A stretch of 64,000 bases of DNA from GCA-2697345 sp049602715 (GTDB lineage Bacteria; Pseudomonadota; Alphaproteobacteria; Rhodobacterales; Rhodobacteraceae): assembly GCA_049602715.1 (NCBI GenBank), contig JBMYRX010000004.1, positions 1 to 64,000 of the forward strand. The letters run 5' to 3'. A program made the translations under genes and the position numbers. The number at the start of each line of letters is the position of its first letter. Within the stretch, counting starts at the first letter, position 1. This document shows, piece by piece, positions 8,192 through 17,125 of this stretch. The notes beneath the pieces are model-generated. The model saw nothing but the letters and a program-made list of their open reading frames with translations, did not search any database and was not told the DNA's origin.

Positions 8192-9187
8192 ATGAACTCT
8201 ACCAATATAACATCCGGACAAATCCTAGATGGCGAACCTGCTCTTTTAGCAAGAGCCTTTGGTTGGTTAACCTTAGCATTTTTAGTTGCCTTTATGATTA
8301 ATAATGTTCTTTCGATAGGGTTTGATATTCCCTCTGGTAAAGATTTACTTACTAAACCCAGTTTAATTAATTTCATTCAGCCAATTGTTTATGTTGTTTG
8401 CTTCGCTTTAACCTTGTTTTGGGTTTATAGAACTCCAAGTCATACGCTAAGAAGCGACGCGAATAGAATTACAAACTTTAATACATATTTCATTCGTGGT
8501 TGTTTTTTTGCTGTACTTTTTGTTGGAGTTGTTGACGCTTCTATTGCCTGGTTACGAGTAGAAAGCCTTCTTCCTGTTGTTTTTAATGAGGCAACAGCTT
8601 CTGCACTTCTAAAATCTCGTTTTATTGGCCCCGTAATTCACGTTCCGCTTGTTGTTTTAGGATTTGTGGTAGCGCTATTTTCGCGTACATTAGGTTTCTT
8701 TTGGTTGGCTCTTATGATTGTTGGAGCTGAACTTTTAATTGTAATTTTCAGATTTGTGTTTTCTTATGAACAAACGATGATGGGTGACCTAGTAAGATAT
8801 TGGTACGCCGCATTATTCTTATTCGCTTCTGCATATACGCTCCTAGAAGAAGGGCACGTAAGAGTTGATATATTGTACTCTGGTTTCAATCAAAAGAAAA
8901 AAGGGAAAATTAATGCTTACGGATCTATCTTGTTAGGTATGATGACTGCAATAACAATATTTCTCATATGCTTGTGGTCTAAACAGGCGATTGTGAATTC
9001 ACCTGTAATGAACTTTGAGGTTACACAAACCGGTACGGCAGGGATGTATACAAAGTACCAAATGGCTGTATTTTTATTAATTTTTGCTATCTCGATGCAA
9101 ATACAATTTGTTAGTTATTTCTTGGAATCGGTTGCCGATACAAGAGGCGAACCTGGTAAACGAGTACCAAAACCAATTTCACACTGA
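8192..9187 (+). CDS. dctQ: TRAP transporter small membrane subunit, N-terminally extended DctQ
   Basis: The small integral-membrane subunit of the TRAP transporter. The DctQ domain is in the C-terminal half (YWYAALFLFASAYTLLEEGH, then VRVDILYSGF, the usual DctQ signature). The protein is 331 residues, whereas the family is usually about 160-200. The first ~180 residues add several hydrophobic helices (for example LVAFMINNVLSIGF, IVYVVCFALTLFWVY, VVLGFVVALFS). GGAG (8182-8185) supports the start. It lies between dctP and dctM, 11 bp from the latter. Confidence 0.88.
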   Translation: MNSTNITSGQILDGEPALLARAFGWLTLAFLVAFMINNVLSIGFDIPSGKDLLTKPSLINFIQPIVYVVCFALTLFWVYRTPSHTLRSDANRITNFNTYFIRGCFFAVLFVGVVDASIAWLRVESLLPVVFNEATASALLKSRFIGPVIHVPLVVLGFVVALFSRTLGFFWLALMIVGAELLIVIFRFVFSYEQTMMGDLVRYWYAALFLFASAYTLLEEGHVRVDILYSGFNQKKKGKINAYGSILLGMMTAITIFLICLWSKQAIVNSPVMNFEVTQTGTAGMYTKYQMAVFLLIFAISMQIQFVSYFLESVADTRGEPGKRVPKPISH

Positions 9188-9198
9188 GGCTGTACCAA

Positions 9199-11859
9199 AT
9201 GGAACTATTTTTCTTAGCGATACTTGTGATTATCATGGCAACAGCATTAGGGTCCGGTTACCCTGTTGCATTCGCACTACCGGGTGCAGCGATTATGACT
9301 ATCATATTAGCGGGTGTTAGTGGTTATTTTTTTGCTGGTGATCCCGCTGCTTATTTTCATCAAGGCGGACCGTCACAGTGGCTTTCTTCCGGAATTACAA
9401 ATCTAAGGGGTGTATACTGGGAGGTGGAGCGTGACACTTTAATAGCAATACCACTCTTTATTTTTATGGGAATTATGCTCCAAAAATCCAAAATAGCTGA
9501 GGACCTTTTAGTAACCATGGCCAACTTATTTGGGCCAGTTCCTGGTGGTCTCGGAATATCAGTTGTATTTGTTGGGGCTCTTTTAGCAGCCACAACTGGC
9601 ATAGTTGGTGCTACCGTAGTTGCAATGGGTTTAATTTCTTTACCTGCGATGCTTAGGAATAATTATTCGAAAGCTTTGGCAAGTGGTACCATAGCCGCGT
9701 CAGGAACACTTGGTCAAATTATTCCTCCATCAATCGTATTGATAATTTTAGCAGACCAATTAGGGTCTGCTGCTGATCAAGCTGGAACCGCTAGAAAATT
9801 ATTACACAAAGAAGCTACGGGTGAACTCTCAATGCCAAGCATGTTTGACGTTGGCTCAACGAGTGCTGGAGAGATGTTTCTAGGAGCACTTGTTCCCGGA
9901 TTAGTATTAGTAGGCGTTTACATGCTTTTTCTTTTAGTGTTTGCATTTATTGTACCTAAGGCAGCTCCCGCGGTGAGATATAAAGGCAAAATGGATCTTA
10001 ATTTTTGGGGCTCAGTTTTCTTAACTCTTATCCCTCCATTGGGACTTATATTCCTGGTTTTAGGGTCAATAATTACCGGTGTTGCTACAGTTAATCAAGC
10101 AGGAGCGATTGGAGCATCTGGCGCGTTAATAATGGCTGGTTATAGATTAACTGAACATTCCAAAGTAAGGTATTACCCTGCCCTACTTGCTATTATTTCT
10201 ATTTTGCTAATTGCTTATTGTCTAACGAACTACAATATGAACGTGAAGGCAATCATAGTAAATGGTGGTGATAGTACTGGCATATGGTTGGGTGTGCTTG
10301 CGTCAATTGGATTAATAGTCTCTATCGCGTGGAGCGGTACTCGGGTTTTAAAGCTTAATAATACACTTCACGAAGTAATGATAGAAACCGCGAAAACAAC
10401 CTCATTGGTTTTTATTATTCTTTTAGGCGCTGCAGTTTTAACCGCTGCATTCAGAGCTTTTGGAGGAGAAGATTTAGTTCGTGACTTTTTAAATTCTTTG
10501 CCTGGTGGCTTTTGGGCAAAGTTTGTTATCGTCATGGCAGTTATATTCGTTCTCGGGTTTTTCTTAGATTTTATTGAAATTGCAGTCGTTGTAGTCCCTA
10601 TTGTGGCACCGATACTTCTAGCTGATCCGTCTGCGAACATTACAGCCGTATGGTTAGGAGTAATGATCGGACTTAATATCCAAACTTCTTTTTTAACTCC
10701 ACCCTTTGGCTTTGCTCTTTTTTATCTCAGAGGCGTAGCACCCGCAGCTGTAAAAACGTTGGATATTTATAAGGGTGTTATAGCATTTATCTGCTTACAG
10801 TTATTGGCACTAGGAATAGTTGGCTATTATCCGCAATTAGTTAATTATTTACCAAATAGAATGAGCCTACTTTCCGAATCTTCCCCTCCACCTCGAAACC
10901 CTAAACTTCAAATATGTTTAGAAGAATACTCTATGCGAGAGGTTTCAATAAACCGGCAAGAAATAATGGACGCTATAATTAATAGTAAAAAATTGGATCT
11001 ATCATTCCTTCCCAAGAAAGTTTCGTCAAACTTAAGTGGAGCATTTAAATCAGCTGAGGAGGCGGTTATCACCTTGGAGCAAATATTTGTAGCAGAAAAA
11101 GAAGTTACCAAAAATGCACCTGCTTATCGACCTCTTTTGAGAATAGTAAGAGACATTCAGAGCTCGATAAGATCCGCAGAGAAAGAGTCAAAAAAATTAA
11201 AAAGTTCTTTATCTTATTTGAAATCTGAAAGTGACGCGGCGGAACGCGAAAACGTCGTTAAGAAAATGAAAGGTTTAGAAAAGGAAATAGCAGTCCTTAA
11301 TTCCGAAATACCAAGTGATTGGAACAGTGTTTATTCATCATTCAGTAAACTTGTTAAAACCGAAAATACAGCTCGAAAGAAATATCGTAGGTCGGCAGAT
11401 AAATCGTATGAGCAAGTGGCCGAATTTCTAGCTATTTTAGATGCGAATGAAGCATTTATGAGCCTTGAAGACGAGCTTTTCGCTCTAAAGGACACATTCG
11501 AACAAACCGAAGATGGTTTTGCAGAGTTAGAAACAAAAAATCTTGGCAAGAAATTTACTAAAATAAAAGGAGCATCGGCCGTTAAATCTCAGTTAAGTAA
11601 GGCTGCACGACAATTACGGCCTGGCAAGGTAAAGTTAGAAAAAGCTTTAAAAGAATATGATAAGGCCATAGTTATTTTTAACACAGACAAGTTGTGGCGT
11701 CTCGAAGCCGAGACTAAACTTAGATACGCTCTAACTGGATATTTAAAAGTAATAGCGAATAATATCGGTGCGCGTCAGCAAGCTAAAATTTCACGTGATC
11801 AAGGTTTATTTTTAGCAAAATGTAATGCTGGACACAGAGACCTTTCACTAAACTTTTAA
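9199..11859 (+). CDS. dctM: TRAP transporter large permease DctM with long C-terminal cytoplasmic extension
   Basis: The large, substrate-translocating TRAP subunit. The DctM part covers about residues 1-556: GYPVAFALPGAA near the start, the TGIVGATVVAMG and GTLGQIIPPSIVLIILADQ motifs, and the late FLDFIEIAVVVVPI and QTSFLTPPFGFALFYL helices. Usual DctM is about 430 residues; the membrane part here is longer because of an extra mid-protein segment. Residues ~557-886 are a polar, Lys/Glu-rich tail with heptad-like stretches (AEKESKKLKSSLSYLKSES) and no recognised domain. The frame is open throughout, so the tail is part of the same protein as read. Its role is unknown. Confidence 0.9.
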   Translation: MELFFLAILVIIMATALGSGYPVAFALPGAAIMTIILAGVSGYFFAGDPAAYFHQGGPSQWLSSGITNLRGVYWEVERDTLIAIPLFIFMGIMLQKSKIAEDLLVTMANLFGPVPGGLGISVVFVGALLAATTGIVGATVVAMGLISLPAMLRNNYSKALASGTIAASGTLGQIIPPSIVLIILADQLGSAADQAGTARKLLHKEATGELSMPSMFDVGSTSAGEMFLGALVPGLVLVGVYMLFLLVFAFIVPKAAPAVRYKGKMDLNFWGSVFLTLIPPLGLIFLVLGSIITGVATVNQAGAIGASGALIMAGYRLTEHSKVRYYPALLAIISILLIAYCLTNYNMNVKAIIVNGGDSTGIWLGVLASIGLIVSIAWSGTRVLKLNNTLHEVMIETAKTTSLVFIILLGAAVLTAAFRAFGGEDLVRDFLNSLPGGFWAKFVIVMAVIFVLGFFLDFIEIAVVVVPIVAPILLADPSANITAVWLGVMIGLNIQTSFLTPPFGFALFYLRGVAPAAVKTLDIYKGVIAFICLQLLALGIVGYYPQLVNYLPNRMSLLSESSPPPRNPKLQICLEEYSMREVSINRQEIMDAIINSKKLDLSFLPKKVSSNLSGAFKSAEEAVITLEQIFVAEKEVTKNAPAYRPLLRIVRDIQSSIRSAEKESKKLKSSLSYLKSESDAAERENVVKKMKGLEKEIAVLNSEIPSDWNSVYSSFSKLVKTENTARKKYRRSADKSYEQVAEFLAILDANEAFMSLEDELFALKDTFEQTEDGFAELETKNLGKKFTKIKGASAVKSQLSKAARQLRPGKVKLEKALKEYDKAIVIFNTDKLWRLEAETKLRYALTGYLKVIANNIGARQQAKISRDQGLFLAKCNAGHRDLSLNF

Positions 11860-11875
11860 TTAGAGGTTATCTTTT

Positions 11876-12649
11876 ATGGATCTTTCGGGTAAGACTGCTC
11901 TAATTACGGGTTCGACCACAGGTATTGGGTATGCAATTGCTGAGGGGCTTGCAAGTAAGGGTGTGAATATATTTTTGCACTCCATAACAAATGATAAGAC
12001 CGACCATCAGCTTGCTGTAAAACTGGCAAAAAAGTTTTCAATTAAAACAACTTATTTACAAGCAAATTTGAGCTCCTCTTCTGCGGCAAGAAATCTTGTA
12101 AAGCGAACTGAACATATTGATATTCTTATCAATAATGCTGGCTTGCAGCATGTAAGCCCAATTGAAAAACTAGAAATCTCTACCTGGGACACAATGATAG
12201 CGGTAATGTTGTCGGCAGTGTTTCATACCACAGCTATAGCACTCCCAATGATGAAAAGATCTGGATGGGGACGAATAATAAATATTTCGTCGGCTCATGG
12301 GTTGGTGGCATCCTCACAAAAATCTGCGTATGTTTCCGCCAAACATGGCGTAATAGGACTTACAAAAACTACTGCTTTGGAGACCGCTGAACTTCCTATA
12401 ACAGCAAATTCCATATGCCCAGGTTTCACTCAAACACCATTACTGGAGAAACAAATTCCCGCACTAATGAAACAGTATGGGATGAGTAAAGAGCAGTTGG
12501 TATCGGATATATTGATGGAAAGGCAACCCTCAAAAGAATTTGTTGAAGCGAATCAAATAGCAGGTTTGGTAAAGTTTTTATGCACAAGCGATGCGGATCA
12601 AATAACAGGTTCCGCAATTAGTATCGATGGTGGTTGGACAGCAATGTAG
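11876..12649 (+). CDS. bdhA: 3-hydroxybutyrate dehydrogenase (SDR family)
   Basis: An NAD-dependent short-chain dehydrogenase that oxidises (R)-3-hydroxybutyrate to acetoacetate. The cofactor motif TGSTTGIG (near 11-18), NNAG (near 85-88), catalytic Ser (ISSAHG) and the YVSAKHG active-site Tyr/Lys are all present. The long C-terminal segment containing CPGFTQTPLLEKQIP and ILMERQPSKEF is typical of D-beta-hydroxybutyrate dehydrogenases and separates it from generic SDRs. It starts 16 bp after dctM, so it probably acts on the imported carboxylate or on products of polyhydroxybutyrate breakdown. Confidence 0.88.
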   Translation: MDLSGKTALITGSTTGIGYAIAEGLASKGVNIFLHSITNDKTDHQLAVKLAKKFSIKTTYLQANLSSSSAARNLVKRTEHIDILINNAGLQHVSPIEKLEISTWDTMIAVMLSAVFHTTAIALPMMKRSGWGRIINISSAHGLVASSQKSAYVSAKHGVIGLTKTTALETAELPITANSICPGFTQTPLLEKQIPALMKQYGMSKEQLVSDILMERQPSKEFVEANQIAGLVKFLCTSDADQITGSAISIDGGWTAM

Positions 12650-12726
12650 ATATTAATTAGTATTTATACTCTGTTATTATTCTGTAATATTAAGCCAATT
12701 GAAATATTTGTGGGTAATTTATTCTA

Positions 12727-14241
12727 ATGGTATCACTTTTTGATAATGGTAAACAGCTTCCCTGCCCCGAAAATTTTAATCTTGCGAAATATGTGTTATC
12801 GTATTCTGATCACAACAGCTCAAAATGTGCTCTTGAGTTAATTGCTTCTCCTCAAAATTTGAAATGGAGTTACGAAGACCTGCTGAAGGAAGTATGCAGT
12901 AAAGCCGTATTACTGAGAGAATATGGAATTATTGAAAATGACAGGGTCCTTTTACGTTTAGGAAATACGATTAACTTTCCAGTAATGTTTCTTGCTTGTA
13001 TATGGTCAGGAGTAATACCTGTGCCGACGTCTTCACAGTTAACCAAAACTGAAATTAATAAGATTGAAAGCCTAGTAAATCCTCAGTTAATAATCGCGGG
13101 GGAAAATATAGTTTTACCAGAATCAAACGCTCCAGTACTAACTGAAAAAGTGCTTACGAAATACAAAACGGATAGATTATTAGCCGCTAAAATTGGATCT
13201 CCTGATCGGATTGCTTACATCGTCTTTACTTCGGGTACATCAGCAGAACCTAAGGGAGTTGTCCATGCTCACAGAGCTATATGGGCTCGCAGGATGATGT
13301 TTGATGATTGGTATGGTATAACTGAAAGCGATAAGATCCTGCATTCAGGCGCCTTCAACTGGACGTACACCTTAGGTACTGGGTTGCTAGATCCTTGGAC
13401 AGTAGGAGCTACGGCGATAATGTCTGAAAAACCTTTTAATCCAAATGATTTTTATAAAATCATTAACAAAAATGAAATAACTATTTTTTCATCTTCACCG
13501 TCTATCTTTCGTAAAATACTAAAAAATAAGAACGTTTTAAAATTAAACTCTCTCAGACATAACTTATCCGCTGGAGAAAAGCTTTCAGATAGTATCCGAG
13601 AAAAATGGGAACAAAAGACTAAAACTAGGATCTATGAAGCTTTCGGAATGTCGGAGTGTTCTACTTTTATATCTCAAAGACCGAACGAAAACTTAACTGA
13701 TTTACAAAGTATGGGGAAACCACAGAGAGGTAGGTCGGTTGCGATACTAGACGAAGAAAATAATCCTGTAGGGTTCGATAAAGTAGGTAATTTAGCCGTG
13801 GCCTCTACAGATCCTGGATGTATGCTTTACTATTTAGGTGAAAAAAAACTTAAGCAAAAATGGTTGCTCACAAATGATCTAGCCAAAATGTCAGAATATG
13901 GAGAAGTAACATATATCGGTCGAAATGATGATATGCTTAATTCTGGTGGAAACCGTGTTTCTCCAATAGAATTAGAGAATTTATTTAGTAGTTTAGAAGG
14001 TATAGATAATGTTGCAGCCGTCGATCTTACCATAAAAGAAGATACCACTATAATAGCAGTTTTTTATGTTGCAGAAGAGTCATTTGAGAAAAAATTAAAA
14101 ATTCTTTCGGAGCAGAATCTCGCTCGTTACAAACAACCTCGATTGTTTATCCAGGTCGATTCATTTCCAACTTCAGGGAACGGGAAGATTAATAGAAATC
14201 AACTTCGCTCTCAGTATGAGGCAAATAGAAAAAATGTTTAG
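12727..14241 (+). CDS. AMP-forming acyl-CoA synthetase
   Basis: A 504-residue member of the ANL superfamily that activates a carboxylic acid with ATP and CoA. The P-loop-like motif FTSGTSAEPKGVVHAH, the EAFGMSE adenine/acyl motif, the NDLAKMSEYGEVTYIGRNDD hinge region and the C-terminal lysine motif GNGKINR are in order. The GAFNWTYTLGTGLLDPW stretch is like short-chain or aromatic acyl-CoA ligases (benzoate/acetoacetate type) rather than long-chain FadD, but the substrate cannot be named. Its place after bdhA suggests acetoacetate or a related acid. Its 3' end overlaps the convergent ggt gene by 4 bp. Confidence 0.82.
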   Translation: MVSLFDNGKQLPCPENFNLAKYVLSYSDHNSSKCALELIASPQNLKWSYEDLLKEVCSKAVLLREYGIIENDRVLLRLGNTINFPVMFLACIWSGVIPVPTSSQLTKTEINKIESLVNPQLIIAGENIVLPESNAPVLTEKVLTKYKTDRLLAAKIGSPDRIAYIVFTSGTSAEPKGVVHAHRAIWARRMMFDDWYGITESDKILHSGAFNWTYTLGTGLLDPWTVGATAIMSEKPFNPNDFYKIINKNEITIFSSSPSIFRKILKNKNVLKLNSLRHNLSAGEKLSDSIREKWEQKTKTRIYEAFGMSECSTFISQRPNENLTDLQSMGKPQRGRSVAILDEENNPVGFDKVGNLAVASTDPGCMLYYLGEKKLKQKWLLTNDLAKMSEYGEVTYIGRNDDMLNSGGNRVSPIELENLFSSLEGIDNVAAVDLTIKEDTTIIAVFYVAEESFEKKLKILSEQNLARYKQPRLFIQVDSFPTSGNGKINRNQLRSQYEANRKNV

Positions 14242-15851
14242 AACTCAACCTCCCCTGACATTCCATCTCCAATAGGATCTGCCCCTCCATCAAGATTACC
14301 TTCATTTATCCTAATAGCGTGGACTCTAGGATTTATAAAACTAGCTGGATTTCTATAGATAGAGTAACCCATATCGCATAACTCACGTTCTACCGACCTG
14401 AAAATTCGGTTTGAAATCTCAATCTTATTAGAAGTTACACAAATTCTTGGCGCACTTACAGACTGTTGAGCTGACATGTTAAAATCTACAACATTTAAAA
14501 TTCCTTGTAGTACCCCCATCGTAATAGTTGTTCCACCGGGCGCTCCAAGCGCTAATCTAACCTTTCCATCTTTTAATAACATAGTCGGGCACATAGCCGT
14601 AAATCTCGCTTTACCAGGTTCTAAAGAGCCGTTGTGACCTTTACGCGGATCAAATACCATCATGCAATTATTATACATAAAACCTAATCCCTCAGTCACG
14701 ACACCAGAGCTAGAACCCAGCGAGTGAGTAAGATTCACAACGTTACCTTCGTTATCGGCTACCACAAGGTGAGTTGTATCTTTGCTCTCAGGAAGGCCAC
14801 TAATTTCTCTATTAATATTGGCTTTTTCTCCATTCTTAATTTTCGTAGCCATCTCTTTTGCGTAACTTTTAGAAGATAATCTTTCGATAGGCACAGAAAT
14901 AAATTCGGGATCACCCATTAAAGTATCTTTATCAATTGTAGCAATTTTCATAACTTCAGCAATAATTGAGATATATTGTGAACTGTTGTGACCTATCTCT
15001 TTTAAATCAAACTGCTCAAGTATGTTTAACATTTCAATTACCATTAAACCTCCGCCAGGAAGTTGGTTAGTTATTATTTCAAAACCTCGATATGTTCCTC
15101 TTAACGGCTTTCCAACAATAGGATTACAATTACGTAAATCGTCTTTCGTTAATAACCCCCCATTTGTTTTCATGTCTTTTTCTATAGCGTCGGCAATGTC
15201 ACCCTCATAGAAAATGCCAATTCCTTCATTCGAGATTCTTTTGTAGAGCTCCCCCATATCTGGGTTTTTTATTGTATCTCCAATTTTTGGAATCCTACCA
15301 TTCTTATCCAAATAGATTTTTTTTGTTGCCTCTAATTTGTTGATAACGGATATTCGAGCCATGCGGCCTGCCTGCTCTGGGGCCATCCAAAAAGCATGTA
15401 ACCTTGGTCTGACCATAAAACCATCGTTGCAATACTCTATGGCCGACTTCATTGTTTCCCCGAATGGTACCGTACCAAACATACTTTGAGCCAAATTTAA
15501 GGCTTTTAAAGTAAGCGGTGTCGTAAGTGATTGATAACCGAACTCATTAATTTTCCCTTTCAGTATGTACCCAAAACCATCATCGCACACACCTTCAATA
15601 AGTTTTTCCCACATACCCTCTTTGGCATTCAGAGGAGCTCTACCATGAAAATCGATACTAGTATGTTTTTTTAATTTGTTAATATAGACCTGCATGGATC
15701 CGAATCCAGCAATACCACACATTTGGGGATCAACGACCGTTTGAACAAAAGCAGCAGTTATCGCAGCATCCATCACATTGCCACCCCTTTCAAACACCTC
15801 TAAACCTGCCTCAACAGCCTCAGGTTGTGGAGCTACGACCATTCCTTTCAC
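14238..15851 (-). CDS. ggt: Gamma-glutamyltransferase family protein
   Basis: An Ntn-hydrolase that cleaves or transfers gamma-glutamyl groups, for example from glutathione. The 537-residue chain starts KGMVVAPQPEAVEAG and contains the self-cleavage region KDTTHLVVAD, whose Thr becomes the nucleophile of the small subunit, then GSSSGVV and the glycine pair of LGAPGGTTITMG. No signal peptide is visible, so unlike E. coli Ggt it is probably cytoplasmic. The start is set at GTG 15851 because GGGAG lies 8 nt upstream; a TTG at 15866 lacks such a site. It follows an M20 peptidase by about 40 bp, which suggests joint breakdown of gamma-glutamyl peptides. Confidence 0.9.
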   Translation of the reverse strand: MKGMVVAPQPEAVEAGLEVFERGGNVMDAAITAAFVQTVVDPQMCGIAGFGSMQVYINKLKKHTSIDFHGRAPLNAKEGMWEKLIEGVCDDGFGYILKGKINEFGYQSLTTPLTLKALNLAQSMFGTVPFGETMKSAIEYCNDGFMVRPRLHAFWMAPEQAGRMARISVINKLEATKKIYLDKNGRIPKIGDTIKNPDMGELYKRISNEGIGIFYEGDIADAIEKDMKTNGGLLTKDDLRNCNPIVGKPLRGTYRGFEIITNQLPGGGLMVIEMLNILEQFDLKEIGHNSSQYISIIAEVMKIATIDKDTLMGDPEFISVPIERLSSKSYAKEMATKIKNGEKANINREISGLPESKDTTHLVVADNEGNVVNLTHSLGSSSGVVTEGLGFMYNNCMMVFDPRKGHNGSLEPGKARFTAMCPTMLLKDGKVRLALGAPGGTTITMGVLQGILNVVDFNMSAQQSVSAPRICVTSNKIEISNRIFRSVERELCDMGYSIYRNPASFINPRVHAIRINEGNLDGGADPIGDGMSGEVEF

Positions 15852-15889
15852 AATTAGGACTCCCAATAATAGTTCATTAAACCAATTTC

Positions 15890-17014
15890 CTAATCCAGAT
15901 TTTCAAATAATTTCTTTAATAACATCATACGCGGGATGAGTGAGGAAATAAATAAGTGTTCATTTAGAGTGTGAGGACCTATTCCATCGACTCCCAAGCC
16001 ATCTAGAGTTGGTATTTTTTCCGCTAAAAAACTTCCATCACTTCCTCCTCCAGTATGCATTCCTACTAATTCAAAACCTAATTCTTTTGCGTGTTTCTTG
16101 GCTATTTTAAAAAGCTCTTTACCCTCTTCTGTGACCGAAAATGGTGGTCTATTGATACCACCATGTACTTTTACTTGTATGCCATCTTTTTTATGATTTA
16201 ATTTCTTTAATTTTTTTTCAATCTCATCTGCCAAGGTGGAATTCTCAATTCTTAAGTCAATGGAAGCTTCGCAATAGTCTGGGATAGTATTTTCCGCTGT
16301 TCCACCCGCTACCTTTCCTACATTAAGTGTTACGCCTCGATCATAATCTGTTAAGGATTCTATATATAAGATTTGCTGTGCCATTTCCTTGATGGCACTT
16401 ATACCTTGCTGATGATTAACACCGGAATGTGCAGCGGTACCCTGCACTGTAATTTTGTATCGACCTACTCCTCTTCGGCTAGTTACAATTTTTCCCCCAT
16501 TGCGAGCTGGCTCCGTAACCAACACGTACTTTGCCATGCTTCCTGCACTTTCAATTAAAGTTCTAGAAGTTGGACTTCCAACTTCTTCGTCTGACGTAAA
16601 GAGAATATGCACAGGTAATTTTGGCAGTTCGGATGACTCAGATATCAACTTTAGAGCCATAAAAGCCAAAAAAGCCCCACCTTTCATATCTAATATTCCC
16701 GGACCCTTTACGGTATCACCATTTATTACAAAGTTATTGTTTCCGAAGCTACCGTGAGGGTGCACGGTATCCATATGAGAAAGCACGAGTATTCCCGGTT
16801 TCTCAAAATCGTTGTCGTAACCCCAATTTGATCTTATCGATAGGTGGTCCCCAAACCCATCTCTCCCAGCGATACGTTGAACGTTAAATCCTATACTTAA
16901 CCAATTTTCTTCAGCAAGAGACATTACCTTATTTACGGCATCTGCATCCGAGGTTGGGCTTTCAGTTTCCACCCAAGGTTTTAATCCTTTTAAAATTTCA
17001 TTTTCAGTTATCAT
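15890..17014 (-). CDS. M20 family metallopeptidase, glutamate carboxypeptidase (CPG2)-like
   Basis: A di-zinc carboxypeptidase/deacylase of 374 residues. Zinc ligands are visible in order: LSHMDTV (His), GPGILDMKGG (bridging Asp), SDEEVGSP (catalytic Glu plus ligand Glu), VTEPA (ligand) and a late GPHTLNEH (His). A dimerisation lid around VQGTAAHSG interrupts the catalytic domain, as in CPG2. Such enzymes remove C-terminal Glu or cleave acyl-amino acids. AGAGG upstream supports the ATG. It heads the ggt transcript, so a substrate with a glutamyl unit is plausible. Confidence 0.88.
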   Translation of the reverse strand: MITENEILKGLKPWVETESPTSDADAVNKVMSLAEENWLSIGFNVQRIAGRDGFGDHLSIRSNWGYDNDFEKPGILVLSHMDTVHPHGSFGNNNFVINGDTVKGPGILDMKGGAFLAFMALKLISESSELPKLPVHILFTSDEEVGSPTSRTLIESAGSMAKYVLVTEPARNGGKIVTSRRGVGRYKITVQGTAAHSGVNHQQGISAIKEMAQQILYIESLTDYDRGVTLNVGKVAGGTAENTIPDYCEASIDLRIENSTLADEIEKKLKKLNHKKDGIQVKVHGGINRPPFSVTEEGKELFKIAKKHAKELGFELVGMHTGGGSDGSFLAEKIPTLDGLGVDGIGPHTLNEHLFISSLIPRMMLLKKLFENLD

Positions 17015-17125
17015 AAGAGACCTCTAATATTAATATATAAAAAATATATATTTTTAATTAAGAAAGTATATAATAAATAAATATTATGATTAAAATTTAC
17101 ATATAAAACCTGATACACTTTTGAA

